Shown in pieces: positions 62,453 to 64,000 of a stretch of DNA of 64,000 nt. Within the stretch, counting starts at the first letter, position 1. The number at the start of each line of letters is the position of its first letter. The stretch is from Massilia sp. H-1 (GTDB lineage: Bacteria > Pseudomonadota > Gammaproteobacteria > Burkholderiales > Burkholderiaceae_D). Both the position numbers and the translations under genes were made by a program. The DNA is taken from the NCBI GenBank assembly GCA_024703915.1, contig CP087969.1:372001-436000 (forward strand). Direction: 5' to 3'. The notes beneath the pieces were generated by a model that was given only the letters and a program-made list of their open reading frames with translations, searched no databases and was not told where the DNA came from.

Positions 62453-63687
62453 GTGAATATTCTGCTGATCAACCACTATGCCGGTTCCCTGCGCCACGGC
62501 ATGGAATACCGCCCCTTCTACCTGGCGCGCGAATGGGTGCGGCTCGGGCACCGGGTCCGCATCATCGCCTCGTCCCAGTCGCATATCCGGGCCCAGGCGC
62601 CCCTGCTCGACGGCCTACCCCCGGCTCGACGAAGTGATCGACGGCGTCGAGTACCAGTGGATCGCCACCCCGGGCTACCGCGGCAACGGCATCGCGCGGT
62701 GCTCAACATGCTGTGCTTCGTGGCCCGCCTGTACCAGCAGTCAGGGGGCACTGGCCAGGGATTTCCGCGCCGACGTCGTGATTGCATCGAGTACCTATCC
62801 GCTCGATATATGGCTAAGCGCACCGGATCGCGCGTGCCAGCGGCGCGCGGCTGCTGTTCGAACTGCACGACCTGTGGCCGCTGTCGCCGATGGAGCTGGG
62901 CGGCTACTCGCGCTGGCACCCGTTCATCATGCTGCTGCAGGCGGCCGAGAACTTCGCCTGCCGCCGCGCCGACGCGATTGTCTCGATCCTGCCCAAGGTG
63001 CGCGAACACCTGGAGGCACACGGCATGGCGCCGCACAAGCTGCACATCGTGCCCAACGGCGCCGACCCGGCCGAGTGGCTGGCCGACGGCGCGGCCTTGC
63101 CCGGCATGGCGGGCGCACGGCTCGATGCCCTGCGCCGCCAGGGAAAATTTATTGTGGGCTATGCTTAAGCACCCATGGCATTGCCAACGCGCTCGACACC
63201 CTGCTGGGCGCGGCCAGCCTGGTGGGCGACGAACGGCTGGCCTTTGTGCTGGTGGGTGGCGGCCCCGAAAAGACGGCGTTGCAGCAAATGGCCCGCAATA
63301 TGGGTCTGACCAATGTCCACTTCTTCGATCCCGTCCCCAAGCAGCAAGTTCCCGCCTTGCTGCGCAGTTTTGACGTGGCCTATATCGGCTGGCAGCGGCA
63401 GCGCCTGTACCGCTTCGGCATTGCCCCCAATAAGCTGATCGATTACATGATGGTAAGCTGCGCCATCCTGCATTCCGTCGATGCGGGCAACGACCCGGTG
63501 GCCGAAGCCGGTTGCGGATTGACGGTCGCGCCCCAGGATCCGGCCGCCGTCGCGCGCGGCTTGCTGGCCCTGTTCATGCTCGCACCGGCCGAGCGCCACA
63601 GTCTGGGACAACGGGGCCGGGCTTACGCCCTGGCCAATCTGAGCTACCCGGTGCTGGGCTAGGCGCTTCCTGCAAGCCTGCACCTGA
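62453..63687 (+). CDS. Glycosyltransferase family 4 (WbuB-like)
   Basis: About 410 residues. The GTG at 62453 follows AAGGAT; MNILLINHYAGSLRHGMEYR is the WbuB/FnlL-like N-terminus, with FYLAREWVRLGHRVRIIASS. LLFELHDLWPLSPMELGGYS, LHIVPNGADPAEWLADGAAL, AFVLVGGGPEKTALQQMARN and RFGIAPNKLIDYMMVSCAIL follow. In this group such enzymes add an N-acetylated sugar. Breaks near 62620, 62700, 62745, 62815 (GCTAAGC), 62835, 63165 (GCTTAAGC for GCTGGC) and 63660. The true end, ARRFLQACT, is at 63687. Confidence 0.87.
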
Positions 63688-63714
63688 GGCAGGCATTCAT
63701 CCACGAGGACCATC

Positions 63715-64000
63715 ATGCCTGAAGACAGCATCAAGCTCGGCGAAGCATCCCCCTTCCTGCCGTTCGCCCTGCCCGACATCGGGGATGAAGAAATCGCCGC
63801 CGTGGTCGACTGCCTGCGCTCGGGCTGGGTCACGACCGGCCCCAAGACGCGCCAGTTCGAGCAATTGTTCGGCGCCTATCTCGGCGACGGGGTGGAAGCC
63901 ATTTCCGTCAATTCCGCCACCATGCCTACCTGCACCTGGCGCTCGAGGCGCTCGGGATCGGCCCCGGCGACGAAGTCATCGTGCCGACCCTGACCTTCAC
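63715..64000 (+). CDS. DegT/DnrJ/EryC1 aminotransferase, partial at right edge
   Basis: Starts [20 protein letters not shown], then [20 protein letters not shown] and [20 protein letters not shown], the usual N-terminus of sugar aminotransferases, with AISVNSAT and [17 protein letters not shown]. The window ends before the PLP lysine. A base is missing near 63925. It is the second such gene here, so a second amino sugar is probably made, perhaps from the 4-keto sugar formed by the first gene of the locus. Confidence 0.85.

Overview
The window reads as chromosome of a high-GC betaproteobacterium of the Oxalobacteraceae, most like Massilia, Duganella or Janthinobacterium. The grounds are protein family resemblance, codon use, a PHB phasin, hemN beside a SafE-type membrane protein, and a large exopolysaccharide locus. 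This placement is inference; no 16S gene is present. No insertion sequence, prophage, CRISPR array or rRNA operon was seen.

The most important property of the text is its quality. Most genes longer than 500 bp, including essential ones (accA, cysS, lysC, tilS, rnr), are interrupted by 1-2 base indels. Many of the breaks sit where the protein family requires GCCAGC or its complement GCTGGC, but the text reads GCTTAAGC, GCCTAAGC, GCTAAGC, GCTTAGC, GCTTAGGC or GCCTAGC, all of which create TAA or TAG. I treat these as consensus errors, probably long-read basecalling at a modified motif, and annotate each gene across its breaks.

Layout. 1-7.9 kb: oxygen-limitation genes (SafE-like protein, hemN, an acetate-CoA ligase/GNAT fusion, a tandem universal stress protein, a short porin-like protein) with three FNR/ANR-type boxes. 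7.9-16.7 kb: a membrane acyltransferase, two periplasmic solute-binding proteins, an orphan ExbD, a MASE1-CHASE hybrid kinase and a single-domain response regulator. 16.6-26.2 kb: housekeeping genes (udk, tRNA-Ser, lysC, accA-tilS, an AlkA-like glycosylase, cysS, two cyclophilins, lpxH). 26.2-29.8 kb: a GntR-controlled ABC exporter operon with a periplasmic protein, then a lone HicB antitoxin. 29.8-35.7 kb: a membrane protein, a DUF480 protein, cysE, rlmB, rnr and two identical tRNA-Leu genes.

35.8-39.9 kb: a PAS-GAF kinase, a small secreted protein, a phasin, a TPR lipoprotein and a membrane-anchored protein. 39.9-43.9 kb: a perfect LexA box followed by a two-gene operon of a FAN1-like VRR-NUC nuclease and a helicase fusing a PD-(D/E)XK nuclease to an XPD/DinG Fe-S helicase. 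This is the most interesting functional unit. 43.9-46.8 kb: an envelope-stress operon (two small membrane proteins, a LytS kinase, a LytTR regulator). 46.9-50.4 kb: a 52-residue protein, a secreted protein, a DUF1460 amidase-like protein and a GH19 enzyme.

50.5-64.0 kb: an exopolysaccharide locus running off the right edge. A membrane-bound nucleotide-sugar dehydratase precedes a WbpA-WbpB-WbpD-WbpE set predicted to make UDP-2,3-diacetamido-2,3-dideoxyglucuronic acid. Then come a Wzx-like flippase, a Wzy-like polymerase, two glycosyltransferases, a tandem pair of paralogous proteins of unknown function, a deacetylase-like protein and a second DegT aminotransferase.
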